This document shows, one piece after another, positions 1-6,902 of a stretch of DNA of 11,062 nt; within the stretch, counting starts at the first letter, position 1; each line of letters opens with the position of its first letter. Source of the DNA: Nitrospirota bacterium. GTDB taxonomy: Bacteria > Nitrospirota > Thermodesulfovibrionia > Thermodesulfovibrionales > JdFR-86. The position numbers and the translations under genes were made by a program. The notes beneath the pieces are model-generated. The model did no database searches and was not told the DNA's origin. It saw only the letters and a program-made list of their open reading frames with translations. The stretch covers positions 1 through 11,062 of the forward strand of contig DAOUWH010000025.1 in NCBI GenBank assembly GCA_030667205.1, given 5' to 3'.

Positions 1-1252
1 CATCGACGAGAACCTCGATTTGTTCAGCCGCATGAAGGCCGGCGAGTTCGACGAGGGGTCGCGGGTCTTGCGCGCCAAGATCGACATGGCCTCGCCCAAC
101 ATGCTCATGCGCGACCCGGTCATGTACCGCATCCTCAAGGCGCCGCACCACAGGACAGATGAGAAGTGGTGCATCTATCCTATTTATGATTGGGCCCACG
201 GCCAGTCGGACTCCATCGAAGGCATCACCCACTCCGTCTGCACGCTGGAGTTCGAAGACCACCGACCGTTGTACGACTGGTTCCTTGAGCAGCTTGGCGT
301 TCACCACCCTCAGCAGATAGAGTTCGCACGGTTGAACCTCAGCCACACGGTGCTGAGCAAACGGAAGCTCCTGAAACTGGTCGAAGCGGGGCATGTAAGC
401 GGCTGGGACGACCCCCGGATGCCCACAATATCCGGGCTAAGGAGGAAGGGCTACACCCCCGAGGCGATAAGGGACTTCTGCAAGCGCATCGGCGTGGCCA
501 AGACCTATAGCATCGCCGACATCGCGCTCCTTGAGCACTGCCTGCGCGAAGACCTCAACAGGCGCGCCCCTCGCGTGATGGCGGTTCTCCGGCCCCTTAA
601 GGTTGTCATAACCAACTACCCCGAAGACAGGGTGGAAGAGTTCGAGGCCGTAAACAACCCCGAAGACCCCTCGATGGGCACGCGGAAGGTTCCTTTCTCA
701 AGAGAGATCTTTATCGAGCAGGACGACTTCCGCGAGGAGCCGCCGAAGAAATTTTACCGCCTGGCCCCGGGCCGCGAGGTTCGGTTGAAAAACGCATATA
801 TCATCAAGTGCGAGGATGTCGTCAAGGACGAAAATACCGGAGAGTTAATCGGAGTGCACTGCACGTACGACCCCGAGACCAGGAGCGGCTCCCCACAGGC
901 GGAGCGCAAGGTCAAGGGCACGCTGCACTGGGTCTCCGCCGCCCATGCGCTGGAGGCGGAGGTCCGCCTCTACGACCACCTCTTCGCACAGGCGGACCCC
1001 GAGGACGAAAAGGACACGGAATTCACCGAACACCTGAACCCGAACTCGCTGGAAGTCCTGAAGGCGTGCAAGGTTGAACCCAGCCTTGCCGGGGCCGGGG
1101 CCGGAAGCAGATTCCAGTTCCTCAGGCTGGGATATTTCTGCGTGGATTCCGTAGATTCTTCCGGCAAGGGGCTCGTATTCAACCGGACGGTATCCCTGCG
1201 CGATATATGGGCCAAAATAGCGAAAAAACAAATGGAAAAATCCGGGAAATGA
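1..1252 (+). CDS. glnS: Glutamine--tRNA ligase, 5'-truncated by the window edge
   Basis: Class I aminoacyl-tRNA synthetase that attaches glutamine to tRNA-Gln in the cytoplasm. The reading frame is open from base 2, and about 416 codons are visible. Compared with the roughly 550-residue bacterial enzyme, about 140 N-terminal residues, including the HIGH motif, lie upstream. Visible landmarks are the conserved LRAKIDMASPN block (about 83-115), the GITHSVCTLEFED block, the KMSKS-loop equivalent VLSKR at bases 350-364, the WDDPRMPTISGLRRKGY block, and the C-terminal anticodon-binding beta-barrels with KGTLHWVSAAHA and VFNRTVSLRD. This is GlnRS rather than GluRS, because the HWVSAAHALEAEVRLYD barrel region is specific to GlnRS. 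It ends in TGA. Its presence implies direct Gln charging rather than sole reliance on the GatCAB amidotransferase route. gpsA follows after 41 bases. Confidence 0.97.
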   Translation, partial: IDENLDLFSRMKAGEFDEGSRVLRAKIDMASPNMLMRDPVMYRILKAPHHRTDEKWCIYPIYDWAHGQSDSIEGITHSVCTLEFEDHRPLYDWFLEQLGVHHPQQIEFARLNLSHTVLSKRKLLKLVEAGHVSGWDDPRMPTISGLRRKGYTPEAIRDFCKRIGVAKTYSIADIALLEHCLREDLNRRAPRVMAVLRPLKVVITNYPEDRVEEFEAVNNPEDPSMGTRKVPFSREIFIEQDDFREEPPKKFYRLAPGREVRLKNAYIIKCEDVVKDENTGELIGVHCTYDPETRSGSPQAERKVKGTLHWVSAAHALEAEVRLYDHLFAQADPEDEKDTEFTEHLNPNSLEVLKACKVEPSLAGAGAGSRFQFLRLGYFCVDSVDSSGKGLVFNRTVSLRDIWAKIAKKQMEKSGK

Positions 1253-1293
1253 TGTATCATTATAATAGCTCAAAAGGCGTGTAAGATAAGGAC

Positions 1294-2286
1294 ATGTACA
1301 TTACGGTCATAGGCGCTGGAAGCTGGGGCACCGCCCTTGCCGTGATGCTTGCGGAGAAGGACTACGACGTCTCGCTCTGGGTCTACGAGGAAGCCCTCGC
1401 GGAGGAGATAAACAGCACAAGGGTAAACAGCGTCTACCTGCCCGACGTCGCGATACCGGAGAGCATCGTCGTTACTTCGGACATGGAAAGAGCCCTCTCG
1501 AACGCACGCTACGTGGTAAGCGCCGTACCCACCCAATTTATGCGTTCAGTACTTGCCACGGCGGCACCGTTCGTGCCCGAAAGAGCGGTAATCATAAACG
1601 CCTCCAAGGGAATAGAGAACGAAACCTGTCTGACCTGCTCTTCTATAATAAAGGAGACAATCAACCGCACCGTGGCCGTGATCTCGGGGCCGAGCTTCGC
1701 AAAAGAGGTCATAAGGCGTCTTCCCACGGCGGTTACGCTTGCGTCGGAGGATTACGGCACGTGCCTTCTGCTTCAGGAGATCTTCACCACGAGCTACTTC
1801 AGGGTCTATACCCACCACGACATCATCGGCCTCGAACTCGGCGGCGCGCTCAAAAACGTAATGGCAATCGCCGCGGGCATCTCCGACGGCCTCGGCCTCG
1901 GAAACAGCGCCCGAAGCGCACTCATCACCCGTGCCCTGGCCGAGATGACGCGCCTCGGGGTCATGATGGGCGCGAACGAAAACACCTTCTCCGGCCTCAG
2001 CGGCCTGGGGGACCTCGTGCTTACCTGTTCCTCTCCGCTTTCGAGAAACTACACCGTGGGACAAGAGCTTGGCAGGGGGGAGAAGCTCGCCGACATAGTC
2101 GCAACGAGAAAGAGCGTTGCCGAGGGCGTGGCCACCACACGGGCCGCATACGAGCTTGCGGGGAAGTACAACACCGAGATGCCAATCGTCTCGGAGGTCT
2201 ACTCGGTGCTCTACGGGGACAAAGACCCCAAGAGGGCCGTGGGCGACCTCATGAACCGCACCCTTAAAGCGGAGTTCTATGGATAG
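1294..2286 (+). CDS. gpsA: NAD(P)-dependent glycerol-3-phosphate dehydrogenase
   Basis: Reduces dihydroxyacetone phosphate to sn-glycerol 3-phosphate, the backbone precursor of membrane phospholipids; cytoplasmic. At 330 residues it is the normal family length. The N-terminal Rossmann motif GAGSWG (residues 7-12) starts almost at the initiator Met, which supports this ATG. Further landmarks are the SKGIE loop with Lys105, GPSFAKEV (132-139), the catalytic-lysine segment ALKNVMAIAAG (Lys187), GLSGLGDL (234-241) and the substrate-phosphate region SRNYTVG (250-256). The ribosome site is poor: AAGGA ends one base before the ATG. A TATAAT hexamer at 1261-1266 has no convincing -35 partner, so the gene may be read through from glnS. 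The end overlaps larB by 8 bp. The assignment is secure. Confidence 0.97.
   Translation: MYITVIGAGSWGTALAVMLAEKDYDVSLWVYEEALAEEINSTRVNSVYLPDVAIPESIVVTSDMERALSNARYVVSAVPTQFMRSVLATAAPFVPERAVIINASKGIENETCLTCSSIIKETINRTVAVISGPSFAKEVIRRLPTAVTLASEDYGTCLLLQEIFTTSYFRVYTHHDIIGLELGGALKNVMAIAAGISDGLGLGNSARSALITRALAEMTRLGVMMGANENTFSGLSGLGDLVLTCSSPLSRNYTVGQELGRGEKLADIVATRKSVAEGVATTRAAYELAGKYNTEMPIVSEVYSVLYGDKDPKRAVGDLMNRTLKAEFYG
2271..2274 (+). promoter_or_regulatory. Ribosome binding site of larB inside the gpsA end
   Basis: GGAG lies four bases before the larB ATG at 2279, within the last codons of gpsA. It supports the overlapping start and suggests translational coupling of the two genes. Confidence 0.55.
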
Positions 2287-3013
2287 CAAGAGGCTCAAGT
2301 CTTTCCTGAATTCGGTAAAATCAGGCAGGTTGAGTATAGAGGACGCCCTTAAAAAACTCCGCGACCTACCCTACGAGGACATCCACTTCGCCAAGGTAGA
2401 CCACCACCGCCACCTCAGGCAGGGAATACCCGAGGTGCTCCTTGCAGAAGGGAAACAGCCCGAAGAGGTGCTCGCCATCGCCCGCGCGATACACAAGAAA
2501 AGCAGGCGCCTCTTCATCACACGGGCGTCGAAAGAGATTTTTGACAGGCTAAAAATAAAGGGCGCGAGGTATCATGCAGCCTCCCGCATCATCTCCGCCG
2601 GAGGCGCGAGAGCAAAGAAAGGGAATGTGCTTGTCGTATCCGCCGGCACCTCCGACATCCCCGTGGCGGATGAGGCGGTACAGACGGCCTCGTTCCTCGG
2701 AAGCAGGGTCAGCATTGTCAACGACGTCGGCGTGGCCGGGATCCACAGGCTCATGGACCAGAGAAAGGCACTGGACGAGGCAAGGGTCGTTGTAGTGGTA
2801 GCCGGCATGGAGGGCGCCCTGCCCTCCGTGGTGGGAGGCCTTACGGACAGGCCCATCGTGGCGGTGCCAACCTCAGTGGGCTACGGCACGAGCCTCGGGG
2901 GGCTTACGGCGCTGTTTGCGATGCTTAACTCATGCGTGCCCGGCATCGCGGTCATGAACATAGACAACGGCTTCGGCGCAGGCTGCCTCGCTCACAGGAT
3001 AAACACCCTTTAG
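2279..3013 (+). CDS. larB: LarB, pyridinium-3,5-biscarboxylic acid mononucleotide synthase
   Basis: Family role: LarB carboxylates the pyridinium ring of nicotinic acid adenine dinucleotide and releases AMP, giving P2CMN. This is the first step of the nickel-pincer nucleotide cofactor used by lactate racemase and other LarA-type racemases. The 244 residues match the family. The N-terminal third carries the conserved HRHLRQGIPEVLLAEGK segment (43-59). The rest is the PurE-like domain with VVSAGTSDIPVADEA (119-133), NDVGVAG (148-154), the glycine-rich TSVGYGTSLGGL (198-209), LNSC with the family's conserved cysteine at 219, and NIDNGFGAG (227-235). It overlaps gpsA by 8 bp, so the two are probably co-translated. 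Its stop lies one base from the convergent trxB stop, leaving no room for a terminator. No larC, larE or larA is visible here. PurE itself is excluded by the N-terminal domain and the LNSC/NIDNGFGAG blocks. Confidence 0.94.
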   Translation: MDSKRLKSFLNSVKSGRLSIEDALKKLRDLPYEDIHFAKVDHHRHLRQGIPEVLLAEGKQPEEVLAIARAIHKKSRRLFITRASKEIFDRLKIKGARYHAASRIISAGGARAKKGNVLVVSAGTSDIPVADEAVQTASFLGSRVSIVNDVGVAGIHRLMDQRKALDEARVVVVVAGMEGALPSVVGGLTDRPIVAVPTSVGYGTSLGGLTALFAMLNSCVPGIAVMNIDNGFGAGCLAHRINTL

Positions 3014-3014
3014 A

Positions 3015-3959
3015 CTAGTGCCAGTCGAGTTTCCTTCTCTTCCTCTGCGAGATGTACTTATCGGCCGAAAGGGCCGCGATACAGCCGTTGGAAGCGGCGA
3101 TTACGACCTGGCGGACCTCGGTGCAGGTCACGTCCCCGGAGGCAAAGACCCCCGGTATCGTAGTCTCCATCATCCTGTTGACGATGACGCACTCGTTATC
3201 GGAAGTATGCACGCTCTCGCCAAGGAAGTCCACAATGGGCCTTGCGCCGTGAATATATACAAAGACGCCCGCAAGCTCAAGCTCGCTCTCGTTGCCCTGT
3301 TGGTCCTTCATTTTGACCCTCTCGACCGTATCCGTGCCCTCGATAGCGGTGACCTTTCTGCCTAAAAGCACTTCCAGGTTCTCCGCACCCAGGGCCGGGT
3401 AGTCGTCTTCGACCTTGAGCTTCCCCGACGGCGCAATAAGATAGACCTTGCCCGCGTACTTCGTAAGGAGGCCCGCCTCCTTGACGGCCTCCTCGGAGTC
3501 CCCGAGCACGCATACGGTCTTTCCCTTGAAGAACGCCGCGTCGCAGATGGCGCAGTAGCTTACACCCCTTCCCAGAAAATCCTTCTCCCCGGGTATGACG
3601 GCCTTGCGGCCCATCGAGCCGGTGGCTATGATCACCGCCCTGGAGGTATAGGTCTTGTCCATGGTAAAGACCTCTTTGACCATACCATCGAGCTTCACGC
3701 CCACCACCTGTGTGTCGCCCTTGTATTCCGCGCCGAAATTAATGGCCTGCTCCTTGAACCTCTCAAGGAGTTCCTTGCCCGTAACCGGTTCTGAGACGCC
3801 GGGATAGTTCTCTATCTTTTTCGTGTAGGCCAGCGCTCCTGCGGTGGAAGATTTGTCCAGCACTATTGTCTTGAGTTTCGACCTTGCCGCATATTGCGCG
3901 GCGCTCAGGCCCGAGGGGCCGCCGCCAATTATGACCACATCGTAGAGGTCTTCAGCCAT
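3015..3959 (-). CDS. trxB: Thioredoxin-reductase-like FAD/disulfide oxidoreductase with degenerate NADPH site
   Basis: Low-molecular-weight thioredoxin reductase fold, 314 residues, full family length. The FAD site is intact: GGGPSG (12-17), KIENYPG (48-54), the ATG of the first domain (112-114), and the C-terminal ASGD with RQVV (273-286). The redox-active CAIC (Cys136, Cys139) is followed by Asp as usual. The pyridine-nucleotide domain is abnormal: where GGGxxA is expected it reads VLGDSEEAVKEA (151-162), and where HRRxxxR is expected it reads APSGKLK (176-182). Both NADPH signatures are therefore lost. Related enzymes without these motifs (clostridial ferredoxin-dependent FFTR, cyanobacterial DTR) use ferredoxin or an unknown donor, so the electron donor here is uncertain. 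It is the last gene of the mqnE-mqnC operon, 14 bases behind mqnC. AAGGAG seven bases upstream supports the ATG. The family is sure; the NADPH-thioredoxin reductase activity implied by the symbol is doubtful. Confidence 0.88.
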   Translation of the reverse strand: MAEDLYDVVIIGGGPSGLSAAQYAARSKLKTIVLDKSSTAGALAYTKKIENYPGVSEPVTGKELLERFKEQAINFGAEYKGDTQVVGVKLDGMVKEVFTMDKTYTSRAVIIATGSMGRKAVIPGEKDFLGRGVSYCAICDAAFFKGKTVCVLGDSEEAVKEAGLLTKYAGKVYLIAPSGKLKVEDDYPALGAENLEVLLGRKVTAIEGTDTVERVKMKDQQGNESELELAGVFVYIHGARPIVDFLGESVHTSDNECVIVNRMMETTIPGVFASGDVTCTEVRQVVIAASNGCIAALSADKYISQRKRRKLDWH

Positions 3960-3966
3960 TTGCCTT

Positions 3967-3972
3967 CTCCTT
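3967..3972 (-). promoter_or_regulatory. Ribosome binding site of the trxB-like gene
   Basis: AAGGAG seven bases before the ATG at 3959-3957, within the 14-base gap behind the mqnC stop. It fixes the start and shows the gene is translated on its own signal within the operon. Confidence 0.7.
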
Positions 3973-3973
3973 A

Positions 3974-5026
3974 TTAAAGCCTCTTTATTATATTATAGTA
4001 AGTATCTCTTTGGGAGGCCATAAAGCCCGCGCCCTTTATCGACTTAATCATCTCGTCCATCGTCACGCTGTGGCTTACGCCGGCGGCCCTGACCACGTTT
4101 TCCTCGATCATCGTGGAGCCCATGTCGTTTGCCCCGAAACGGAGGGCTATCTGGGCCATCTTAAGCCCCTGCGTGACCCATGAGGCCTGCACGTTGGGGA
4201 CGTTGTCGAGGTAAACCCTCGAAAGCGCAAGCACCCTGAGGTATTCTACCGCGGTGGCGGGCGCCATGCCCTGGTATTCGGTGTTGCCCGGCTGAAAAGA
4301 CCATGGGATGAACGCCGTAAACCCTCCGGTCATGTCCTGGAGCGTCCTTATCGCATCCAGATGCTCGACGATGTCCCCGGGCTTCTCCTTCCCCCCGAAC
4401 ATCATCGTGGCCGTGGTCCTCATGCCCAGCGTGTGGGCGTCGCGCATGACCTTGAGCCAGCCCGAGGAGCTTATCTTGTTGGGGCTCATCTTTTTCCGCA
4501 CCCTGTCCGAGAGTATCTCGGCCCCTCCGCCGGGTATGGAGTCAAGCCCCGCTTCTCTCAGGATGGCAAGCGCCTCCCTCACGGTGAGGTCGGCCTTCCG
4601 CGCGATATATGATATCTCGGGCGGCGAAAAACCGTGCACGTTTATCCTGAATTTTTTCTTAATAGACCTTAAGAGGTCAAGGTAATAATTGATATCAAGG
4701 GCCGGGTTCAGGCCGCCCTGCATGAGTATCTGCGTGCCGCCCAGGGCCACGGTCTCCTTTATCTTATTAAAAAGCTCGCGCTTTGAGAGCACATAGCCCT
4801 CCGGGTCGTCGGCATCGCGGTAGAAGGCGCAGAAACGGCAGCGGTTGATGCAGATGTTGGTATAGTTGATATTGCGGTCAACCACGAAAGTGACGACGCC
4901 CTCTGGGTGCAGTGCGCTTCGCGCCTCATCGGCCATCCGCCCGAGTTTAAGGAGGCCCGCCTCCTTAAACAGGCCAAGTGCTGCTGTCTTTGAAATCCTC
5001 TCCGGCCTCATGCCTTTACCCGCCAT
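3974..5026 (-). CDS. mqnC: Cyclic dehypoxanthine futalosine synthase (radical SAM, MqnC)
   Basis: Radical SAM enzyme of the futalosine menaquinone pathway. It cyclises dehypoxanthine futalosine into the bicyclic precursor that MqnD then splits towards 1,4-dihydroxy-6-naphthoate. The cluster motif CxxxCxxC is at Cys59, Cys63 and Cys66 in the block NINYTNICINRCRFCAFYR. Next come GGTQILMQGGLNP (96-108), which is MqnC-like and separates it from CofG/CofH and MqnE, then HGFSPPEI, the SIPGGGAEI block and FIPWSFQP. The 350 residues are typical. The first 19 bases overlap mqnE. Start choice is open: the ATG at 5026 has AAGGA only one base away, whereas Met6 (ATG at 5011-5009) forms an ATGA overlap with the mqnE stop, a classic coupling arrangement, and would give 345 residues. 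Confidence 0.94.
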   Translation of the reverse strand: MAGKGMRPERISKTAALGLFKEAGLLKLGRMADEARSALHPEGVVTFVVDRNINYTNICINRCRFCAFYRDADDPEGYVLSKRELFNKIKETVALGGTQILMQGGLNPALDINYYLDLLRSIKKKFRINVHGFSPPEISYIARKADLTVREALAILREAGLDSIPGGGAEILSDRVRKKMSPNKISSSGWLKVMRDAHTLGMRTTATMMFGGKEKPGDIVEHLDAIRTLQDMTGGFTAFIPWSFQPGNTEYQGMAPATAVEYLRVLALSRVYLDNVPNVQASWVTQGLKMAQIALRFGANDMGSTMIEENVVRAAGVSHSVTMDEMIKSIKGAGFMASQRDTYYNIIKRL

Positions 5027-6081
5027 TTCCTTGCCGGCTCATAGAAGGAGTCCCGCTTGACGGGCTTTCTGCCTGAGGCCCTGATAAGGTTTACAAGCTC
5101 CTCCTCGGTGATGCCCCTCCTGCTTACGCCGCCGGCGGAGTATGTTATCTTCTCGTCTATCACGGTGCCGTCGAGGTCGTCAGCGCCGAACAGGAGCGCA
5201 AGCTGCGAGATCTTCTCCCCCAGCATCACCCAGTAGGCCTTGATATGGGGAAAGTTATCAAGCATCAGGCGGCTTACGGCTATGGTCTTGAGGTCCTCGA
5301 TGCCCGAGGCGCCCTCGCCCCCGATATCGGTATTCATTGGATGATACGAAAGCGGAATGAACGCCTGAAACCCGAATGTCCTGTCCTGAAGCTCCCTGAG
5401 CTTCAGCAGGTGGTCAACGCGGTCTTCATAGCTCTCAAGGTGCCCGTAGAGCATCGTTGCGTTGGTCCTTATGCCCGAGGCGTGCGCGGCCTCCGTCACC
5501 TCAAGCCAGCCCTCGCTGCCCAGCTTCTCAGGACATAATTTTTCCCTTACAGCGTTGTTGAAGATTTCGGCCCCGCCGCCGGGCATCGAGCCGAGGCCGT
5601 GCTCCTTTAGCCTCCAGAGCACTTCCTTAAGGCCCTTGCCGCTGATTCTCCGCATGTAGTCCACTTCCGTGGCGGTAAACGCCTTTATATGTAGCTCTGG
5701 GAACTCATTCCTTATCGCCGAAAGCATTTTAAGGTAATGCTCGAAGGGCCAGTCCGGATGGAGCCCGCCGACTATGTGGGCCTCGCTTACGGGCATCGCC
5801 TCTTCGATATTCTTAATTATTTGCTCAATTGTAAGCTCGAACGCCCCCTTCTCGCCCCTTGAGCGGCTGAAGGCGCAGAACCGGCAGCGGTTCACGCAGA
5901 TGTTGGTGGGGTTTACGTGGATGTTCCTTACGTAGTATGCCCTGTCGCCGTTGTGCGTGGAGGCCGAAAACGCGGCAAGCTCACCAAGGGTGAAGATGTC
6001 ATCCGTCCTGAAAAGTTTTAAAGCGTCCTCCCGCGTGAGCCTGAATGCGGAGTGCACCTTTTCGCGGATTTCACCAAGCAT
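5008..6081 (-). CDS. mqnE: Aminofutalosine synthase (radical SAM, MqnE)
   Basis: Radical SAM enzyme that joins the adenosyl radical of SAM to 3-[(1-carboxyvinyl)oxy]benzoate, giving 6-amino-6-deoxyfutalosine, the second committed step of futalosine-route menaquinone synthesis. The 357-residue sequence has NPTNICVNRCRFCAFSR with cluster cysteines 62, 66 and 69. AHIVGGLHPDWP replaces the MQGG block of MqnC, followed by IKAFTATEVDYM, SMPGGGAEIF and FIPLSYHPMNT. These distinguish MqnE from MqnC and from CofH. It is the first gene of the operon mqnE-mqnC-trxB. The ATG at 6081 has no Shine-Dalgarno, and a TATAAT box ends five bases before it (see promoter entry). Either the mRNA is leaderless or the true promoter lies farther out. 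Confidence 0.94.
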   Translation of the reverse strand: MLGEIREKVHSAFRLTREDALKLFRTDDIFTLGELAAFSASTHNGDRAYYVRNIHVNPTNICVNRCRFCAFSRSRGEKGAFELTIEQIIKNIEEAMPVSEAHIVGGLHPDWPFEHYLKMLSAIRNEFPELHIKAFTATEVDYMRRISGKGLKEVLWRLKEHGLGSMPGGGAEIFNNAVREKLCPEKLGSEGWLEVTEAAHASGIRTNATMLYGHLESYEDRVDHLLKLRELQDRTFGFQAFIPLSYHPMNTDIGGEGASGIEDLKTIAVSRLMLDNFPHIKAYWVMLGEKISQLALLFGADDLDGTVIDEKITYSAGGVSRRGITEEELVNLIRASGRKPVKRDSFYEPARKWRVKA

Positions 6082-6086
6082 TGTTA

Positions 6087-6117
6087 ATTATAAAATAAAG
6101 GCAGGGATTAAGGTCAA
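6087..6117 (-). promoter_or_regulatory. Candidate sigma70 promoter of mqnE-mqnC-trxB
   Basis: On the minus strand TTGACC (6117-6112) and a perfect TATAAT (6092-6087) are separated by 19 bases, slightly wide. Transcription from this box would begin at about base 6080, at the mqnE start codon itself. A 13-base inverted repeat, GGAAAG-G-CTTTCC (6119-6131), abuts the -35 on its upstream side and could be an operator; that part is speculative. Confidence 0.45.
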
Positions 6118-6238
6118 AGGAAAGGCTTTCCCCCCGGCGATGGGACCTAGAAAACCTTAAAGTGGTTTGGCGGCAAGAGAATTTAGCTTTTGCTCCAGAT
6201 GTCAACAACCCCTCACACGAGACTCATCCTTATAATCC

Positions 6239-6266
6239 TTGACTTGCACTAGCTTCGTGATATGAT
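6239..6266 (+). promoter_or_regulatory. Strong sigma70-type promoter of the osmC-like cluster
   Basis: TTGACT (6239-6244) and TATGAT (6261-6266) each match consensus at five of six positions with 16 bases between them. A TG at 6258-6259 makes an extended -10. The predicted start is near 6273, leaving a leader of about 47 bases before the ATG at 6320. It is the clearest promoter in the window. Confidence 0.72.
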
Positions 6267-6304
6267 GAGGCTATAAATTTCGGGGGATTGCGACATAATC
6301 GGAC

Positions 6305-6311
6305 AAGGAGG
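6305..6311 (+). promoter_or_regulatory. Ribosome binding site of the osmC-like gene
   Basis: AAGGAGG ends eight bases before the ATG at 6320. This favours that codon over the out-of-frame ATG at 6315, which is only three bases away and opens just a 47-codon frame. Confidence 0.75.
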
Positions 6312-6319
6312 CAAATGGA

Positions 6320-6868
6320 ATGGTCGGAGAAAAAGTCAACGGAGTGGATGTCGGAGCAGTTGAAAGCGCTGTTAATACTTTTAAAGAAAATCCCGGACTT
6401 GCTAATTTCAAGTTCCGTGTTCACAACAAGTGGATCAACGGCGGGCACAACCATGTGACCGTCGGCAATTTCTACGGCGCAAATCAAGAAAACTCGCATC
6501 TAAAAACGCATGAGTTGGACGCCGACGAGCCCCCCATTCTTGCGGGAGAGGACCTTGGGGCAAACCCTGTGGAGCACCTTCTGAACGCTCTTTCGGCATG
6601 CCTGACCACGACCCTCATCTACCACGCCGCCATCCGGGGCATCGAGATAGAAGAACTGGAGTCGGACCTGGAAGGCGACATTGACCTCAGGGGATTCCTG
6701 GGGATAGCCAAGGAGGTCAGGAGAGGATATCAGGAGATTCGGGTGAATTTCAAAGTAAAGACCGCTGCCGAAAACATCGCCAAGTTGATGGCGTTAAGCA
6801 AGCTCTCTCCAGTATTTGACGTCACTTCAAATTGGACAAATGTCAACGTTCAGATAGAAAGGAAATAA
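6320..6868 (+). CDS. OsmC/Ohr-family protein with a single conserved cysteine
   Basis: 182-residue member of the OsmC superfamily, dimeric cytoplasmic proteins whose best-known members are thiol peroxidases for organic hydroperoxides. Visible signatures are the central NPVEHLLNALSACLTTTLIYHAA segment with Glu85 and the peroxidatic-position Cys94, then the beta-strand pair with GYQEIRVNFKVK and the SPVFDVTSN segment near the end. Two-cysteine Ohr and OsmC enzymes carry a resolving cysteine where this one has Ser163 in SPVFD. It may therefore be a one-cysteine peroxidase needing an outside thiol, or a family member with another role. The N-terminal extension of about 30 residues and the NHVTVGNFYGANQ region are typical of the longer, uncharacterised OsmC group. 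It is first in a three-gene cluster with its own strong promoter. Confidence 0.9.
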   Translation: MVGEKVNGVDVGAVESAVNTFKENPGLANFKFRVHNKWINGGHNHVTVGNFYGANQENSHLKTHELDADEPPILAGEDLGANPVEHLLNALSACLTTTLIYHAAIRGIEIEELESDLEGDIDLRGFLGIAKEVRRGYQEIRVNFKVKTAAENIAKLMALSKLSPVFDVTSNWTNVNVQIERK

Positions 6869-6890
6869 TGCGTGGAATAAACATCCTCTC

Positions 6891-6898
6891 AGGAGGTG
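6891..6898 (+). promoter_or_regulatory. Ribosome binding site of the DUF1059-type gene
   Basis: AGGAGGTG, almost a full anti-Shine-Dalgarno match, four bases before the ATG at 6903. It is the main support for a real gene this short. Confidence 0.8.
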
Positions 6899-6902
6899 CG
6901 CA

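Larger units (their letters stand above)
6082..6319. other. Divergent intergenic region between mqnE and the osmC-like gene
   Basis: About 238 bases holding the two divergent promoters described separately. I see no conserved riboswitch fold, RNA gene or broken gene. The middle stretch (about 6140-6235) shows nothing I can interpret. Confidence 0.6.

Noticed and set aside
1261..1266. TATAAT before gpsA as a promoter
   Set aside because: No acceptable -35 hexamer at a 15-19 base spacing and no extended -10. It could be chance in an AT-rich 41-base gap.
1546..2298. Long minus-strand open frame (about 250 codons) opposite gpsA
   Set aside because: It is the mirror of a well-supported gene in GC-rich DNA, its translation is rich in Arg/Gly/His without motifs, and it has no ribosome site.
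6315..6458. Alternative 47-codon frame from an ATG five bases before the osmC-like start
   Set aside because: It is only three bases from the ribosome site, overlaps the OsmC frame throughout, and has no recognisable features.
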